Source of the DNA: Flavobacteriaceae bacterium
GTDB lineage: Bacteria > Bacteroidota > Bacteroidia > Flavobacteriales > Flavobacteriaceae
Direction of reading: 5' to 3'
DNA: 64,000 nucleotides
Assembly: GCA_031277535.1 (NCBI GenBank)
Contig: JAITMD010000019.1
Coordinates: forward strand, 124,001-188,000
Part shown: piece after piece, positions 19,815 through 30,962 of the stretch
How positions within the stretch are numbered: the first letter of the stretch is position 1
How the letters are laid out: each line of letters starts with the position of its first letter
Program-made: the position numbers and the translations under genes
Notes under the pieces: model-generated
Seen by the model: only the letters and a program-made list of their open reading frames with translations
Database searches by the model: none
Told to the model about the DNA's origin: nothing

Positions 19815-19875
19815 AAAGTTGATTATTATTAACAAATTTAGATATTTGTGAATCTATAAATAAAAAATAAAGAAA

Positions 19876-20292
19876 ATGAGTTTAGAAAAAGTTTTAGCTA
19901 TTTCAGGAAAACCAGGTTTATATGAACTTTTAGTACAAACACGTACAGGATTTATCGCTGAATCTTTAGCAGATGGGAAAAAGAGTACAGTAGGATTAAA
20001 AAACAATGTTAGTTTGTTGTCTGAAATTTCAATATACACTCACGAAGGAGAAGTAAAATTATTCGACGTATTTAGAAATATAGCTACAAAAGAAAATAAT
20101 GGAGAAGCAATTTCTCACAAGGCATCTGCTCCTGAATTAGTTGCTTACTTCAAAGAAGTATTGCCAAACTATGATGAAGAGAGAGTATATGTATCTGATA
20201 TTAAAAAAGTAATCAACTGGTATAATATCGTTCAAAAAAGAGGATTAATTGCTGAAGACTTCAAAGAAGTTGCTGCAGAAGAAGTAAAATAA
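19876..20292 (+). CDS. DUF5606 family protein
   Basis: This 138-residue protein starts MSLEKVLAISGKPGLYELL and has TGFIAESLADGKKSTVGL in the N-terminal half, both characteristic of the Bacteroidota family DUF5606. It has no signal peptide or membrane segment and a charged helical C-terminus. Its function is not known. It lies between def and mazG on the same strand and is followed by a terminator; the def association recurs in flavobacteria as far as I recall, but that is not shown by this sequence. Confidence 0.82.
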   Translation: MSLEKVLAISGKPGLYELLVQTRTGFIAESLADGKKSTVGLKNNVSLLSEISIYTHEGEVKLFDVFRNIATKENNGEAISHKASAPELVAYFKEVLPNYDEERVYVSDIKKVINWYNIVQKRGLIAEDFKEVAAEEVK

Positions 20293-20312
20293 TTTAGTAT
20301 TTTAGATAATAG

Positions 20313-20343
20313 AAAGCTCGTTATATCAACGAGCTTTTTTTAT
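20313..20343 (+). terminator. Terminator after the DUF5606 gene
   Basis: AAAGCTCGT and ACGAGCTTT pair around a loop of about 7 nt, followed by a T run. Confidence 0.85.
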
Positions 20344-20370
20344 ATTAGTTTAGTGCAAAAAGAATCAGTT

Positions 20371-21144
20371 ATGAATAGTAGAGAACAACAATTGCAAAGT
20401 GTTAACCGCTTGATGGATATTTTGGATGAATTAAGAATAAAGTGTCCTTGGGATGCTAAACAAACATTCGAATCCTTACGCAATCTAACTATTGAAGAGG
20501 TATATGAGTTGGCTGATAGTATCAGTAGCCAAAATACAGAAGAGTTGAAGAAAGAATTAGGAGATGTATTAATGCATATTTTGTTTTATGCGAAAATTGG
20601 CAGTGAGCAAAAGTTGTTTGATTTAAAAGATATAGCTGATAGTATAAGTGATAAACTAATTTTTAGACATCCACATATTTACGGTGATGTAGAAGTAAAA
20701 GATGAAGAGGAAGTAAAAGCTAATTGGGAAAAGTTAAAGCTTAAAGAAGGAAATAAATCTGTTTTAGGTGGTGTACCTAAGGCATTACCTTCTTTGATTA
20801 AAGCTTATCGCATGCAAGAGAAGGCAAGTGGAGTGGGCTTTGATTGGAATAATAAAACAGAGGTGTGGGCTAAAGTAGAAGAAGAAATACAAGAGTTTCA
20901 AGAGAGTGAGCAAGAAGCTAATATGGATGCTATGGAAGACGAGTTTGGAGATGTGCTGTTTTCATTAATTAATTATGCTCGTTTTGTTGGAGTTGATCCA
21001 GATAAAGCTTTGGAACGAACAAATCAGAAGTTTATCAAACGATTTACTTCTATTGAAACAATGGCTTCTGATTTAAATAAATCTGTGGCAGATTTGTCTT
21101 TTGAAGAAATGGATGCTATGTGGAATGAAAGTAAGAAATTGTAA
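20371..21144 (+). CDS. mazG: Nucleoside triphosphate pyrophosphohydrolase
   Basis: This is an all-alpha NTP pyrophosphatase that removes non-canonical or excess NTPs. It has the two tandem MazG domains. The first has RIKCPWDAKQTFESLRN and EEVYELADSI with the downstream ELGDVLMHILFYA metal site. The second repeats the pattern with EEEIQEFQES and EDEFGDVLFSLINYARF. I chose the ATG at 20371; an upstream in-frame GTG at 20353 would add six residues. The resulting 257 residues is the normal size. Confidence 0.94.
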   Translation: MNSREQQLQSVNRLMDILDELRIKCPWDAKQTFESLRNLTIEEVYELADSISSQNTEELKKELGDVLMHILFYAKIGSEQKLFDLKDIADSISDKLIFRHPHIYGDVEVKDEEEVKANWEKLKLKEGNKSVLGGVPKALPSLIKAYRMQEKASGVGFDWNNKTEVWAKVEEEIQEFQESEQEANMDAMEDEFGDVLFSLINYARFVGVDPDKALERTNQKFIKRFTSIETMASDLNKSVADLSFEEMDAMWNESKKL

Positions 21145-21192
21145 AAATAACTTAGAAAATAAGGCTAAATGCCAGCTATTTCTAATTCAATA

Positions 21193-21244
21193 CAATAAAC
21201 AACAAAGGGCTATCTTTCAAAAGATAGCCCTTTGTTGTTTATTG
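21193..21244. terminator. Long bidirectional terminator hairpin (25-bp stem)
   Basis: Arms 21193-21217 and 21220-21244 are perfect reverse complements separated by two bases. This is much longer than the other terminators in the window. It sits between the convergent mazG and permease genes. Confidence 0.85.
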
Positions 21245-21262
21245 TAGATTTTTTAAAAGAAG

Positions 21263-22735
21263 TTAATCTATTTCTTTTGATAGGTTAACTTCTTTTAAAG
21301 GAATCAATTTGGTTTTATATTTTAATTTATGGTAAATATAAAATCCTAAGAAGAAAGGAATTCCCATATAAGTAATAACGATTCCTTTCCAATCAAATAC
21401 TCCTTCAAATATTAGTTTAGAATCTTGCCCAATAATTACTAAGGCACATAAAAATAGTGCAAATAGTGGGCCGAAAGGAAACCATTTAGCTTTGTATATT
21501 AGATCGCTTAATTTTTTTCCTTGTACAGTATAGGCTCTTCGAAAGCGATAGTGGCTAATAGCAATTCCCAACCAAGCAATAAAACCAGTAAGTCCTGATG
21601 CTGCTAATACGAAATCAACTGCTTTTTCGTGTGTGCTTTGAACAATAAAAATGACAAATACGACAGCTGCTGTAATGACTAAAGAGAAAATAGGTACTCC
21701 ATTTTTATTTGTTGTTCCTAAGTTCTTATGAGCTAATCCATCTTTTCCCATGGCATATAACATACGTGTTGAGGCGTACATTCCAGAATTCCCTGCAGAT
21801 AAGATTGATGTAAGAATAACAGCATTCATTAATGCCGCCGCAAAGGTCCAATGTGCTTTTTCAAATACAAGGGTAAAAGGTGATTTTGCCACTTCGGTGA
21901 TATCTGCACCTAACAATTGTGGACTTGTATAGGGGATAATTAATCCAATAATGAATATAGCTAAAATATAGAATACAACAATGCGCCAGAAGACTTGCTT
22001 AATTGCTTTTGGGATATTTTTTTCTGGGTTTTCAGATTCTCCAGCTGTAATACCAATTAGTTCTGTTCCTTGAAAAGAAAAACCAGCAATTAAAAAAACA
22101 CCTAATACTGATAAAAATTTACCTGAAAAACCTTGTCCTAATATAGGAGCATCTCCAATTGTGAAATTTGAAAAACCGATGTATTCACTTGTCATGATAC
22201 CAAAAATAGTTAGCAAACCAACAATGATAAAGATGATTACTGTTACAACTTTGATAATAGCAAACCAATATTCGGATTCGCCATAGGCTTTTACAGATAA
22301 GGTGTTTAATAAGAATATAATGCCAAAGAATATCATACTCCATGCCCAAGTAGGCATAAACTGTAAAGGTTCCCAATAAGAAATAACTAAGGCGGCAATT
22401 GAAACATCTACTGCAACAGTAATTACCCAATTGAACCAATAATTCCAACCCAAAGCGAAACCAAAAGAAGGATCTACAAATCGTGCAGCATATGTGCTAA
22501 ATGATCCTGATACGGGTAGGTAGGTTGCCATTTCACCTAAAGAAGTCATTAAGAAATAAACCATAATTCCAATAGCTCCATATGCTAATAATGCTCCGCC
22601 AGGACCTGCTTGCTGTATGGCTTCTCCACTTGCCATAAATAGACCTGTACCAATACAGCCACCAATTGCAATCATGGATAAGTGACGAGCTTTTAGATTT
22701 CTTAAAACTTTAGATTCTTGTTGTTTTTGACTCAT
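21263..22735 (-). CDS. APC-family amino-acid permease (LysP-like)
   Basis: This 490-residue protein has about 12 hydrophobic segments and the amino-acid/polyamine/organocation layout. RHLSMIAIGGCIGTGLFMASGEAIQQAGPGGALLA is the first-helix signature with the broken-helix GTGLF. It continues with LGEMATYLPVSGSFSTYA and, later, IGITAGESENPEKNIPKAI. These resemble the lysine- and aromatic-type permeases (LysP, AroP), which import amino acids with protons. The specific amino acid cannot be assigned from sequence. It is divergent from the J-like gene and ends beside a long terminator. Confidence 0.9.
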   Translation of the reverse strand: MSQKQQESKVLRNLKARHLSMIAIGGCIGTGLFMASGEAIQQAGPGGALLAYGAIGIMVYFLMTSLGEMATYLPVSGSFSTYAARFVDPSFGFALGWNYWFNWVITVAVDVSIAALVISYWEPLQFMPTWAWSMIFFGIIFLLNTLSVKAYGESEYWFAIIKVVTVIIFIIVGLLTIFGIMTSEYIGFSNFTIGDAPILGQGFSGKFLSVLGVFLIAGFSFQGTELIGITAGESENPEKNIPKAIKQVFWRIVVFYILAIFIIGLIIPYTSPQLLGADITEVAKSPFTLVFEKAHWTFAAALMNAVILTSILSAGNSGMYASTRMLYAMGKDGLAHKNLGTTNKNGVPIFSLVITAAVVFVIFIVQSTHEKAVDFVLAASGLTGFIAWLGIAISHYRFRRAYTVQGKKLSDLIYKAKWFPFGPLFALFLCALVIIGQDSKLIFEGVFDWKGIVITYMGIPFFLGFYIYHKLKYKTKLIPLKEVNLSKEID

Positions 22736-23153
22736 TTATTTTATATTTTGGATAGTAAAGGTATTGAAAAATGCATAAATAATTAGGCGTATTTCAAAGA
22801 AGTGTACTGTATGTAATGCGTATATTGTATTGGTTTAATCGGATTATTGTAGGTTTTGCAGTCAATTGTTCAAAGTGTTTTGATGAGAGAAAACATAATT
22901 CGTTTGAAGTTTTATATCATTGAATATTATTCGAATGAATTTATTTGTTTTTTTTGGAAATAAATCATTAGAAATGGAGCATGTGTTTCTTTTTGGGTTT
23001 ATACTTTTCAAATAAATATATTCACATTTTTTATACTTTTCAGATAAAATGCATTACAAGAGGTGAAGTATTTTTGTGGCTGTCCCCAGATTTTAGTTCT
23101 CTACTTTTTTATTGTTAGTATGCTAAGAATGGGATATATCAAAAATTCACCCC
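22736..23153. other. Gene-free stretch with a spaced direct repeat
   Basis: This AT-rich region lies between two divergent genes. It holds two near-identical 17-mers, TATACTTTTCAAATAAA at 23000-23016 and TATACTTTTCAGATAAA at 23032-23048, 32 bases apart (16 of 17 identical). They could be regulator sites for either flanking gene. I see no other gene or RNA signal. Confidence 0.5.
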
Positions 23154-23642
23154 ATGTTATTCGATTATTACACTTTTTTAGCTATAGATAAGTCAACAGA
23201 CTTAACTGTGATAAAACAAAAAATAAAGCAATTAACCATAAAAACGTTAATTGAAAATGAACATACAGATGAGATATTTGAAAGTCTGAAGAAATTAAAG
23301 GAAGCGGATATTATTTTCAGTAAAAAAAGCCATAAGGTTTTTTACGATAAAGTATCCAAAAAATGTACACTACACAATGAGGTTACCTCAAGCATTAAGT
23401 TGCCTGTTTCAGCAAAAACTAATTTGAGAAGTAGGGAGCATGAGTTATTTTTTCATCAAGTAGAAATAGTAGCAGAGGAGAAAGTTAGAACTTTGTTGAA
23501 AAAGATAAGTGACGAAAAACAATTCGTGAATAAAGCTGTGGTAAAGCAAAGACGAATCAATAGGTTGCGAAGTATGTTCTATCCTGCAACGTTTACTATT
23601 AGCACTTTATATTTTTTGCTTAGTAAGGTGTTTGTGAAGTAA
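23154..23642 (+). CDS. J-domain-like membrane-anchored protein lacking the HPD motif
   Basis: The first 70 residues follow the pattern of a J-domain: DYYTFLAIDKSTD at residues 4-16, a basic helix IKQKIKQL near 20-27, then LKEADIIFSKKSHKVFYDK at 48-66, matching the helix III and R..YD end of DnaJ domains. The essential HPD tripeptide is absent; that loop reads IENEHTDE. A basic region precedes one hydrophobic segment at about 142-158, followed by a short basic tail. It may be a degenerate DnaJ relative that cannot stimulate DnaK. The match is by eye, so the assignment is tentative. Confidence 0.55.
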   Translation: MLFDYYTFLAIDKSTDLTVIKQKIKQLTIKTLIENEHTDEIFESLKKLKEADIIFSKKSHKVFYDKVSKKCTLHNEVTSSIKLPVSAKTNLRSREHELFFHQVEIVAEEKVRTLLKKISDEKQFVNKAVVKQRRINRLRSMFYPATFTISTLYFLLSKVFVK

Positions 23643-23731
23643 TGTTTTCTATTAGTATAGAAAATTGCATTTAAGAGAGATTAATACTAAATATCGTTTA
23701 CTTATTATTTAATAGATACCTTGTTAATATA

Positions 23732-23781
23732 AAAACTGCCTTATTGTCTGATGAGTTGGACAATAAGGCAGTTTTATTTTT
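23732..23781 (+). terminator. Terminator after the J-like gene
   Basis: The 17-nt arms 23732-23748 and 23759-23775 (AAAACTGCCTTATTGTC and its complement) pair perfectly around a 10-nt loop and are followed by TATTTTT. Confidence 0.82.
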
Positions 23782-23979
23782 AAGCTAATAAATAAAAATT
23801 GTAAGTTGTTTTTCAACTTGATTTTTTACTTTTATATATGCTATTTTGGTTATGCTTACTTTTAATAAAAATGGTGTTTTTTACTTCTTTTGTGTTTCTT
23901 GAAAAAAGGAGTCTTTTTGAAGTTTTTTGAGTGTAAAAAAGCTTGTATTTCCTGTGTTTGCTGGCTTCTTTAGGATTTT

Positions 23980-24023
23980 GTTCGAGTGTTGTTCGGGAGT
24001 GCTTTGGGAATAGTGCGGAAAAT
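23980..24023. repeat. Degenerate 11-bp tandem repeat
   Basis: Four consecutive 11-mers, GTTCGAGTGTT, GTTCGGGAGTG, CTTTGGGAATA and GTGCGGAAAAT, share a G/C-T-T-C/T-G-R-G core. The patch is less AT-rich than its surroundings. No function is evident. Confidence 0.35.
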
Positions 24024-24520
24024 AGGGGGTGTTTCCGAAGGATTCTCAAAGAAACATCGAATGAAGGTGCATGAAATCTCGGTTTGTGATAGTGAAAAGA
24101 TGGGAAAATTGTCTAAAAAGTAGAAAATTAAAATTTCTAAAAAATTGACTTTTTCACCTTTTTTAAAATATTAAAAATGTTGTCTTTATCAAAGAAAATA
24201 AAGTGCAAACTTCTTTTGTAAAAGAAAGAACAACGAAGCAAATATACAAAATTTTTAGTAGAATCTAAGGAGAGAAAAGTATAGATATTTAGAGTATATG
24301 GCGTAATAGTTGTTACTGCTTTTGTAGAGGTAAAGTAGAAAAATCTGAGAAGAGTTTTTAGCAAGGAAGATTAATGCTTTGTAGCAACTTCTGTATGATT
24401 TGGATATTTTAAGTATATTAATATTTGTAAAGTTCTTTAGTAATCAAAATGTTATGTGGAATATTTATGTTGTTAATCTTTTTAACTCATAGAAAATTAG
24501 AAGGGGAGTTTTAAAATTTG

Positions 24521-24528
24521 TATTTTTG
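24521..24528 (+). promoter_or_regulatory. -7 promoter box of pyrG
   Basis: TATTTTTG matches TAnnTTTG and ends 39 bases before the pyrG ATG. Confidence 0.5.
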
Positions 24529-24567
24529 CCAAGTTTTAGTTTTAACAACACAACAAATACACACTAA

Positions 24568-26181
<1,614 letters not shown>

Positions 26182-26248
26182 TTTTTATGACTTTAGCTCT
26201 TTATATAGAGTAATATTTGAAAATGTTTGATCAATTACAAATTAAGTA

Positions 26249-28150
26249 ATGGAAGGAAAAAAATTAGATCGCAACAGTATTATTGGCTTTGTTATTATAG
26301 CCGGTTTGTTAATTTGGATGATGTTTAACAACATCAACAAAGAAAAAGAGGCTATCAAAACAGATAAAGAAGTAGCGAACAAAGAACAAGTACAAAAAAC
26401 ACAAACAGAGAGCATACAAGCTGCTATGACAGTTGCAGCTACGAATGATTCGTTGGTAGATACAAAGTTGGAAGGTGTTTTAGGAAAGTTTGCGTATAGT
26501 GCTAAGTTACCATCAGCAAAAGAAGGGAATGTAACGACATTAACAAATGGTGTACTTTCTATTACTGTTGATAATAAAGGAGGTTTGTTGAGTAATGTAA
26601 CTGTTGATAATATTACTACATCAAATCCTAACTTAAAAGGGAATGTGCAGTTGATTAAAGATAAGAATGCAGATTTTAACTTAGAGTTGCACACAACGGA
26701 TAATCGCGTACTAAATACAAGAGATTTATACTTTGAGCCTCAATTGACTAAAGAAGGAGAGAATCAAGTTTTAGCGATGCGTTTGAAAGTTTCAGAAGCA
26801 AAATATTTAGAATATAGATATGTGTTGAAACCAAACGATTATATGCTTGATTTTTCAATTCGTACACAAGGATTGAATGATGTATTAGCGAATTCTAAAG
26901 CACCTGAATTGACTTGGGCGATGAAAACTTATCGCAATGAGAAAAGTACTTCTTACGAAAATAGATATACACATTTGTATTATGAATATGAAGGAAGTAA
27001 AGTAAATGATTTAAGTGCAACAAGTAAAGATGATACTAAAGAAGTGAAAGATGTAAGCTTTATTGCTTATAAGCAACATTTCTTTACTTCAATTTTATTG
27101 ACAAACAAAGCTTTTGATACTGCTAAGTTAAATACGAAAAACTTAGTAGAGGATGAGAAAGCAAAGAATCTATTTACAAAGGCATATAATAGTAAAATTC
27201 CTTTAGCTTATACTGGAGGAGAATTAAACTATGATATGAATATGTATTTTGGACCTTCTGATTACAAGATTTTAAAGTCATATAATAAAAATTTAGATGA
27301 AATTGTTCCGTTAGGATGGGGGATTTTTGGATGGTTAAATAGATTCTTATTTATTCCAGTATTTGGTGTATTGAGTTCTTTCTTACCTTATGGTCTTGCT
27401 ATTATCATTTTGACTGTTTTGGTTCGTTTGATTATTTCTCCATTGACATATAAATCATATGTTTCTCAAGCTAAGATGAAAGTGATTCGTCCAGAAGTAG
27501 CTGAAATTAATGAGAAGTACAAAAATGACCCAATGAAAAAACAGCAAGAAACAATGAGTTTGTATTCTAAAGCTGGTGTAAATCCTATGGCAGGTTGTAT
27601 ACCTGCGGTTTTGCAGATTCCAATTTTTTATGCGTTGTTCCAATTCTTCCCATCAGCATTTGATTTGCGTCAGAAGAGTTTCTTATGGGCAGATGACTTG
27701 TCGTCTTACGATGCTGTATATCACTTGCCATTTAATATTCCTTTTTATGGAGATCACATTAGTTTGTTTCCATTGTTAGCTTCTATTGCTATTTTTGTAT
27801 ATATGAAGATGACTACAGGAGATCAACAAATGGCTCAGCCTCAACAAGAAGGTATGCCAGACATGGGGAAATTAATGAAGATAATGGTATATATTTCTCC
27901 AATTATGATGTTGTTCTTCTTTAATAACTATGCTTCAGGATTGAGTTTGTATTATTTTGTGTCTAACTCTATTACTATTGGTATTATGTATGTGATCAAG
28001 AATCATATTGTAAAAGAAGAGAAGATTAAAGCGCATATTGAGGAAAATAAAACAAAGAAAAAACCTCAAGGAAAGTTCCAAAGAAAAATGCAAGAAATGA
28101 TGGAACAAGCACAAGAGCAACAACGATTGAAAGATCAAAATAAAAAATAA
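26249..28150 (+). CDS. yidC: Membrane protein insertase YidC
   Basis: This protein inserts and folds proteins in the inner membrane, alone or with Sec. An N-terminal anchor helix (about residues 10-27) is followed by a large periplasmic domain (about 50-350). The conserved core follows: FGWLNRFLFIPVFGVLSSF, then LVRLIISPLTYKSYVSQAKM, then GCIPAVLQIPIFYALFQFFP and later transmembrane segments. The arginine in LVRLIISPLT is the core hydrophilic-groove residue. The 633-residue length and basic, Gln-rich tail are typical of Bacteroidota YidC. A terminator follows. Confidence 0.96.
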   Translation: MEGKKLDRNSIIGFVIIAGLLIWMMFNNINKEKEAIKTDKEVANKEQVQKTQTESIQAAMTVAATNDSLVDTKLEGVLGKFAYSAKLPSAKEGNVTTLTNGVLSITVDNKGGLLSNVTVDNITTSNPNLKGNVQLIKDKNADFNLELHTTDNRVLNTRDLYFEPQLTKEGENQVLAMRLKVSEAKYLEYRYVLKPNDYMLDFSIRTQGLNDVLANSKAPELTWAMKTYRNEKSTSYENRYTHLYYEYEGSKVNDLSATSKDDTKEVKDVSFIAYKQHFFTSILLTNKAFDTAKLNTKNLVEDEKAKNLFTKAYNSKIPLAYTGGELNYDMNMYFGPSDYKILKSYNKNLDEIVPLGWGIFGWLNRFLFIPVFGVLSSFLPYGLAIIILTVLVRLIISPLTYKSYVSQAKMKVIRPEVAEINEKYKNDPMKKQQETMSLYSKAGVNPMAGCIPAVLQIPIFYALFQFFPSAFDLRQKSFLWADDLSSYDAVYHLPFNIPFYGDHISLFPLLASIAIFVYMKMTTGDQQMAQPQQEGMPDMGKLMKIMVYISPIMMLFFFNNYASGLSLYYFVSNSITIGIMYVIKNHIVKEEKIKAHIEENKTKKKPQGKFQRKMQEMMEQAQEQQRLKDQNKK

Positions 28151-28165
28151 TTATTTTTAATATAA

Positions 28166-28205
28166 AGACAGGCTATATGATGAAACGTATAGCCTGTTTT
28201 GTTTT
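28166..28205 (+). terminator. Terminator after yidC
   Basis: ACAGGCTATA pairs with TATAGCCTGT around a 10-nt loop and is followed by TTTGTTTT. Confidence 0.85.
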
Positions 28206-28283
28206 ATGAGTTGGTCTGCTGCAGATATTAGATGCTCTAAGAAATAGATGATGAATAATTGTTAAATAAGAGACAAACAAAAA

Positions 28284-28314
28284 TTGTATCTAAGTAGTAG
28301 AATGCTTATATTTG
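28284..28314 (+). promoter_or_regulatory. thrS promoter (TTG-N20-TATATTTG)
   Basis: TTG at 28284-28286 and TATATTTG at 28307-28314 stand 20 bases apart, close to the Bacteroidota ideal. The start point should be near 28319, leaving a leader of about 18 nt for the thrS-infC-rpmI-rplT cluster. Confidence 0.65.
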
Positions 28315-28336
28315 TGCTTTATTTTCAGTTTTAATT

Positions 28337-30289
28337 ATGATAAAAATTACATTACCTGACGGTTCAGTGAAAGAGTTTGCACAAGGTGTGACTCCTTTCG
28401 ATGTTGCTAAAAGTATCAGCGAAGGCTTGGCAAGAAATATTATATCTGCTAACTTTAATAATACCACCATCGAAACGACGACCCCATTGACAACAGATGG
28501 TAGTTTAGTTTTGTACACATGGGATTCAGTAGAAGGAAAAAAGGCTTTTTGGCATTCTACTTCTCACGTGATGGCTCAAGCTTTATTGAAATTGTATCCT
28601 GGTATCAAATTAACAATTGGACCTGCAATCGACAATGGATTCTATTATGATGTTGACTTTATGGAACATAAAGTAACAGATGCTGATTTCAAAAAGATTG
28701 AAGATACAGTATTGGAGATAGCTCGTGGTAAACATGACTTTAAAATGCGTTCTGCTACTAAAGCGGAGGCATTAGCAATGTATAAAGCAGATGAAAATCC
28801 ATACAAAGTAGAGTTAATTGAAAATTTAGCAGACGGTACGATTACTTTTTGTGATCATGATGATTTTACAGATTTGTGTAGAGGAGGTCATATTCCTAAT
28901 ACAGGGATTATTAAAGCATTTAAGGTTTTATCAATAGCAGGTGCTTATTGGAGAGGAGATGAGAAAAATAAACAGTTAACTCGTGTTTATGGTATTTCGT
29001 TCCCAAAACAAAAGGATCTAACAGAATATTTAGCTTTATTAGAAGAAGCGAAAAAACGTGATCACCGTAAATTAGGAAAAGAGTTAGAATTGTTTACTTT
29101 CTCTCAAAAGGTAGGACAAGGATTACCTTTATGGTTGCCAAAAGGTGCGGCATTAAGAGATCGTTTAGAATACTTTTTGCGTAAAGCTCAGAAGAAAGCA
29201 GGATATCAACAAGTGGTTACTCCACATATTGGACAAAAGGAATTGTATGTAACTTCTGGACATTATGCTAAGTATGGTGCAGATAGTTTCCAACCAATAA
29301 ATACTCCTGTAGAAGGAGAAGAGTTTTTATTAAAACCGATGAACTGTCCTCATCACTGTGAAATTTATAATTCAAAACCTTGGTCATATAAAGATTTACC
29401 AAAGCGTTTTGCAGAGTTTGGTACAGTATATCGTTATGAGCAATCTGGTGAATTGCACGGATTAACTCGTGTAAGAGGATTTACTCAAGATGATGCGCAT
29501 ATTTTCTGTACTCCTGATCAGTTAGATGAAGAGTTCAAAAAAGTAATTGATTTAGTATTATATGTTTTCGGTTCATTAGGATTTGAAAACTTTACAGCTC
29601 AAGTTTCTGTACGCGATTTGAACAATCCAGATAAGTATATTGGATCAGTAGAGAATTGGGAAAAAGCAGAGCAAGCGATTATTAATGCAGCCAGAGATAA
29701 AGGATTAAATTATGTTGTAGAGAGTGGAGAAGCAGCTTTCTATGGACCTAAGTTAGACTTTATGGTGAAGGATGCATTAGGAAGAAGTTGGCAGTTAGGA
29801 ACGATTCAGGTAGATTATAATTTACCAGAACGTTTTGAATTGACTTATAAGGGGTCTGATAATGAATTGCATCGTCCTGTAATGATTCATAGAGCACCAT
29901 TTGGTTCTATGGAGCGTTTTATCGCAATTTTATTAGAACATACAGGAGGAAATTTCCCTTTATGGTTAATGCCGGAACAAGCTATAATCTTATCATTGAG
30001 TGAGAAATATGAAAAATATGCCGAAAAAGTTTTAAATTTGCTGGAAAATAGCGAAATTCGCGCGCTGGTAGATAACCGTAATGAAACTATAGGTAAGAAA
30101 ATTCGTGAAGCAGAAGTTCAGAAATACCCATTTATGTTGATTGTAGGTGAAGAAGAAGAGAAAAACGGTACGATTTCTGTTAGAAGACATGGAGATTCTG
30201 GTAAATCGAATCAAACAATGAAAATCGAAGAGTTTGTTCGTATGATTCAAGAAGAGATTGAAGGTACGATGAAACAATTCGGAGAATAA
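28337..30289 (+). CDS. thrS: Threonyl-tRNA synthetase
   Basis: This class II synthetase charges tRNA-Thr. An N-terminal TGS domain (about 1-60, starting [17 protein letters not shown]) is followed by the editing domain with [12 protein letters not shown], carrying the H..H metal site. The catalytic core has [30 protein letters not shown] and [21 protein letters not shown], and the anticodon-binding domain is C-terminal. At 650 residues the length is normal. It heads the classic thrS-infC-rpmI-rplT cluster; the infC ATA start is only 45 bases past its stop. Confidence 0.97.
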   Translation: MIKITLPDGSVKEFAQGVTPFDVAKSISEGLARNIISANFNNTTIETTTPLTTDGSLVLYTWDSVEGKKAFWHSTSHVMAQALLKLYPGIKLTIGPAIDNGFYYDVDFMEHKVTDADFKKIEDTVLEIARGKHDFKMRSATKAEALAMYKADENPYKVELIENLADGTITFCDHDDFTDLCRGGHIPNTGIIKAFKVLSIAGAYWRGDEKNKQLTRVYGISFPKQKDLTEYLALLEEAKKRDHRKLGKELELFTFSQKVGQGLPLWLPKGAALRDRLEYFLRKAQKKAGYQQVVTPHIGQKELYVTSGHYAKYGADSFQPINTPVEGEEFLLKPMNCPHHCEIYNSKPWSYKDLPKRFAEFGTVYRYEQSGELHGLTRVRGFTQDDAHIFCTPDQLDEEFKKVIDLVLYVFGSLGFENFTAQVSVRDLNNPDKYIGSVENWEKAEQAIINAARDKGLNYVVESGEAAFYGPKLDFMVKDALGRSWQLGTIQVDYNLPERFELTYKGSDNELHRPVMIHRAPFGSMERFIAILLEHTGGNFPLWLMPEQAIILSLSEKYEKYAEKVLNLLENSEIRALVDNRNETIGKKIREAEVQKYPFMLIVGEEEEKNGTISVRRHGDSGKSNQTMKIEEFVRMIQEEIEGTMKQFGE

Positions 30290-30334
30290 TATAATTTTGT
30301 ATAACGCTTGAAAAAGCACAAATAATTTAAGGCC

Positions 30335-30889
30335 ATAGCAGTAAGACAAAACAGAGGTTACAAACCTCGTGAAGAGAAGAAGGACTTACATAGAATAAAC
30401 AATGTAATCCGTGTTCCTGAAGTTCGACTTGTAGGAGACAATGTTGAGCCAGGTGTATACAAACTTGCAGACGCATTGCGTTTAGCAGAAGAGTTAGAGT
30501 TAGATTTGGTAGAGATTTCTCCAAATGCTGAACCTCCTGTTTGTAAAGTAATAGATTACAAAAAATTCCTTTACGAGCAGAAGAAGCGTGATAAAATGCT
30601 GAAAGCAAAGTCAACGCAAATCACTGTAAAAGAGATTCGCTTTGGACCTCAAACGGATGAGCACGATTACGAGTTTAAAAAGAAAAATGCTGAAAAATTC
30701 TTGAAAGAGGGTTCTAAGTTGAAAGCTTTTGTATTCTTTAAAGGTCGTTCTATTATTTATAAGGATCAAGGACAAATCTTATTATTGAGATTAGCACAAG
30801 ATCTTGAGGAGCATGGAAAAGTAGAATCTATGCCAGTATTAGAAGGTAAGCGTATGACAATGTTTATCGCACCTAAAAAGAAAAAATAA
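30335..30889 (+). CDS. infC: Translation initiation factor IF-3, apparently with an ATA start codon
   Basis: IF-3 binds the 30S subunit and checks start-codon choice. The frame keeps IF-3 sequence well upstream of the first ATG at 30476: [18 protein letters not shown] leads into [21 protein letters not shown]. The only in-frame codons between the TAA at 30323 and this sequence are TTT, AAG, GCC and ATA, so ATA at 30335 is the only credible start, giving 184 residues, the normal size. Rare starts (AUU, AUA, AUC) are a known IF-3 autoregulatory device. The C-terminal domain ends FIAPKKKK. rpmI follows 73 bases later. Confidence 0.92.
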   Translation: MAVRQNRGYKPREEKKDLHRINNVIRVPEVRLVGDNVEPGVYKLADALRLAEELELDLVEISPNAEPPVCKVIDYKKFLYEQKKRDKMLKAKSTQITVKEIRFGPQTDEHDYEFKKKNAEKFLKEGSKLKAFVFFKGRSIIYKDQGQILLLRLAQDLEEHGKVESMPVLEGKRMTMFIAPKKKK

Positions 30890-30891
30890 AA

Positions 30892-30954
30892 AGGTATCAT
30901 CTCTTTTTTACTAAGAGATGTTTGAATAGTTAAGTAAGATAATCATTAATACCT
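30892..30954 (+). promoter_or_regulatory. Nested stem structure in front of rpmI (possible ribosomal-protein leader)
   Basis: AGGTAT at 30892-30897 can pair with ATACCT at 30949-30954. It encloses an adjacent hairpin, CATCTCTT (30898-30905) with AAGAGATG (30913-30920). The structure lies directly upstream of the rpmI ATG at 30963. It may be a site of autoregulation by L20, as known for this operon in other bacteria; the hairpin alone could also be a weak terminator. Confidence 0.4.
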
Positions 30955-30962
30955 AGGAAATA

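Larger units (their letters stand above)
23643..24567. other. Long AT-rich gene-free stretch before pyrG
   Basis: About 925 bases without a convincing gene. It contains a terminator-like hairpin at 23732-23781, a less AT-rich patch at 23930-24060 with a degenerate 11-bp repeat (23980-24023), and the pyrG promoter at 24521. Minus-strand frames at 23813-24049 and 24137-24364 have low-complexity basic composition and no recognisable family, so I do not call them. Confidence 0.6.

Noticed and set aside
23813..24049. A minus-strand open frame before pyrG
   Set aside because: Low-complexity basic composition with no family; it spans the degenerate 11-bp repeat and looks like non-coding DNA.
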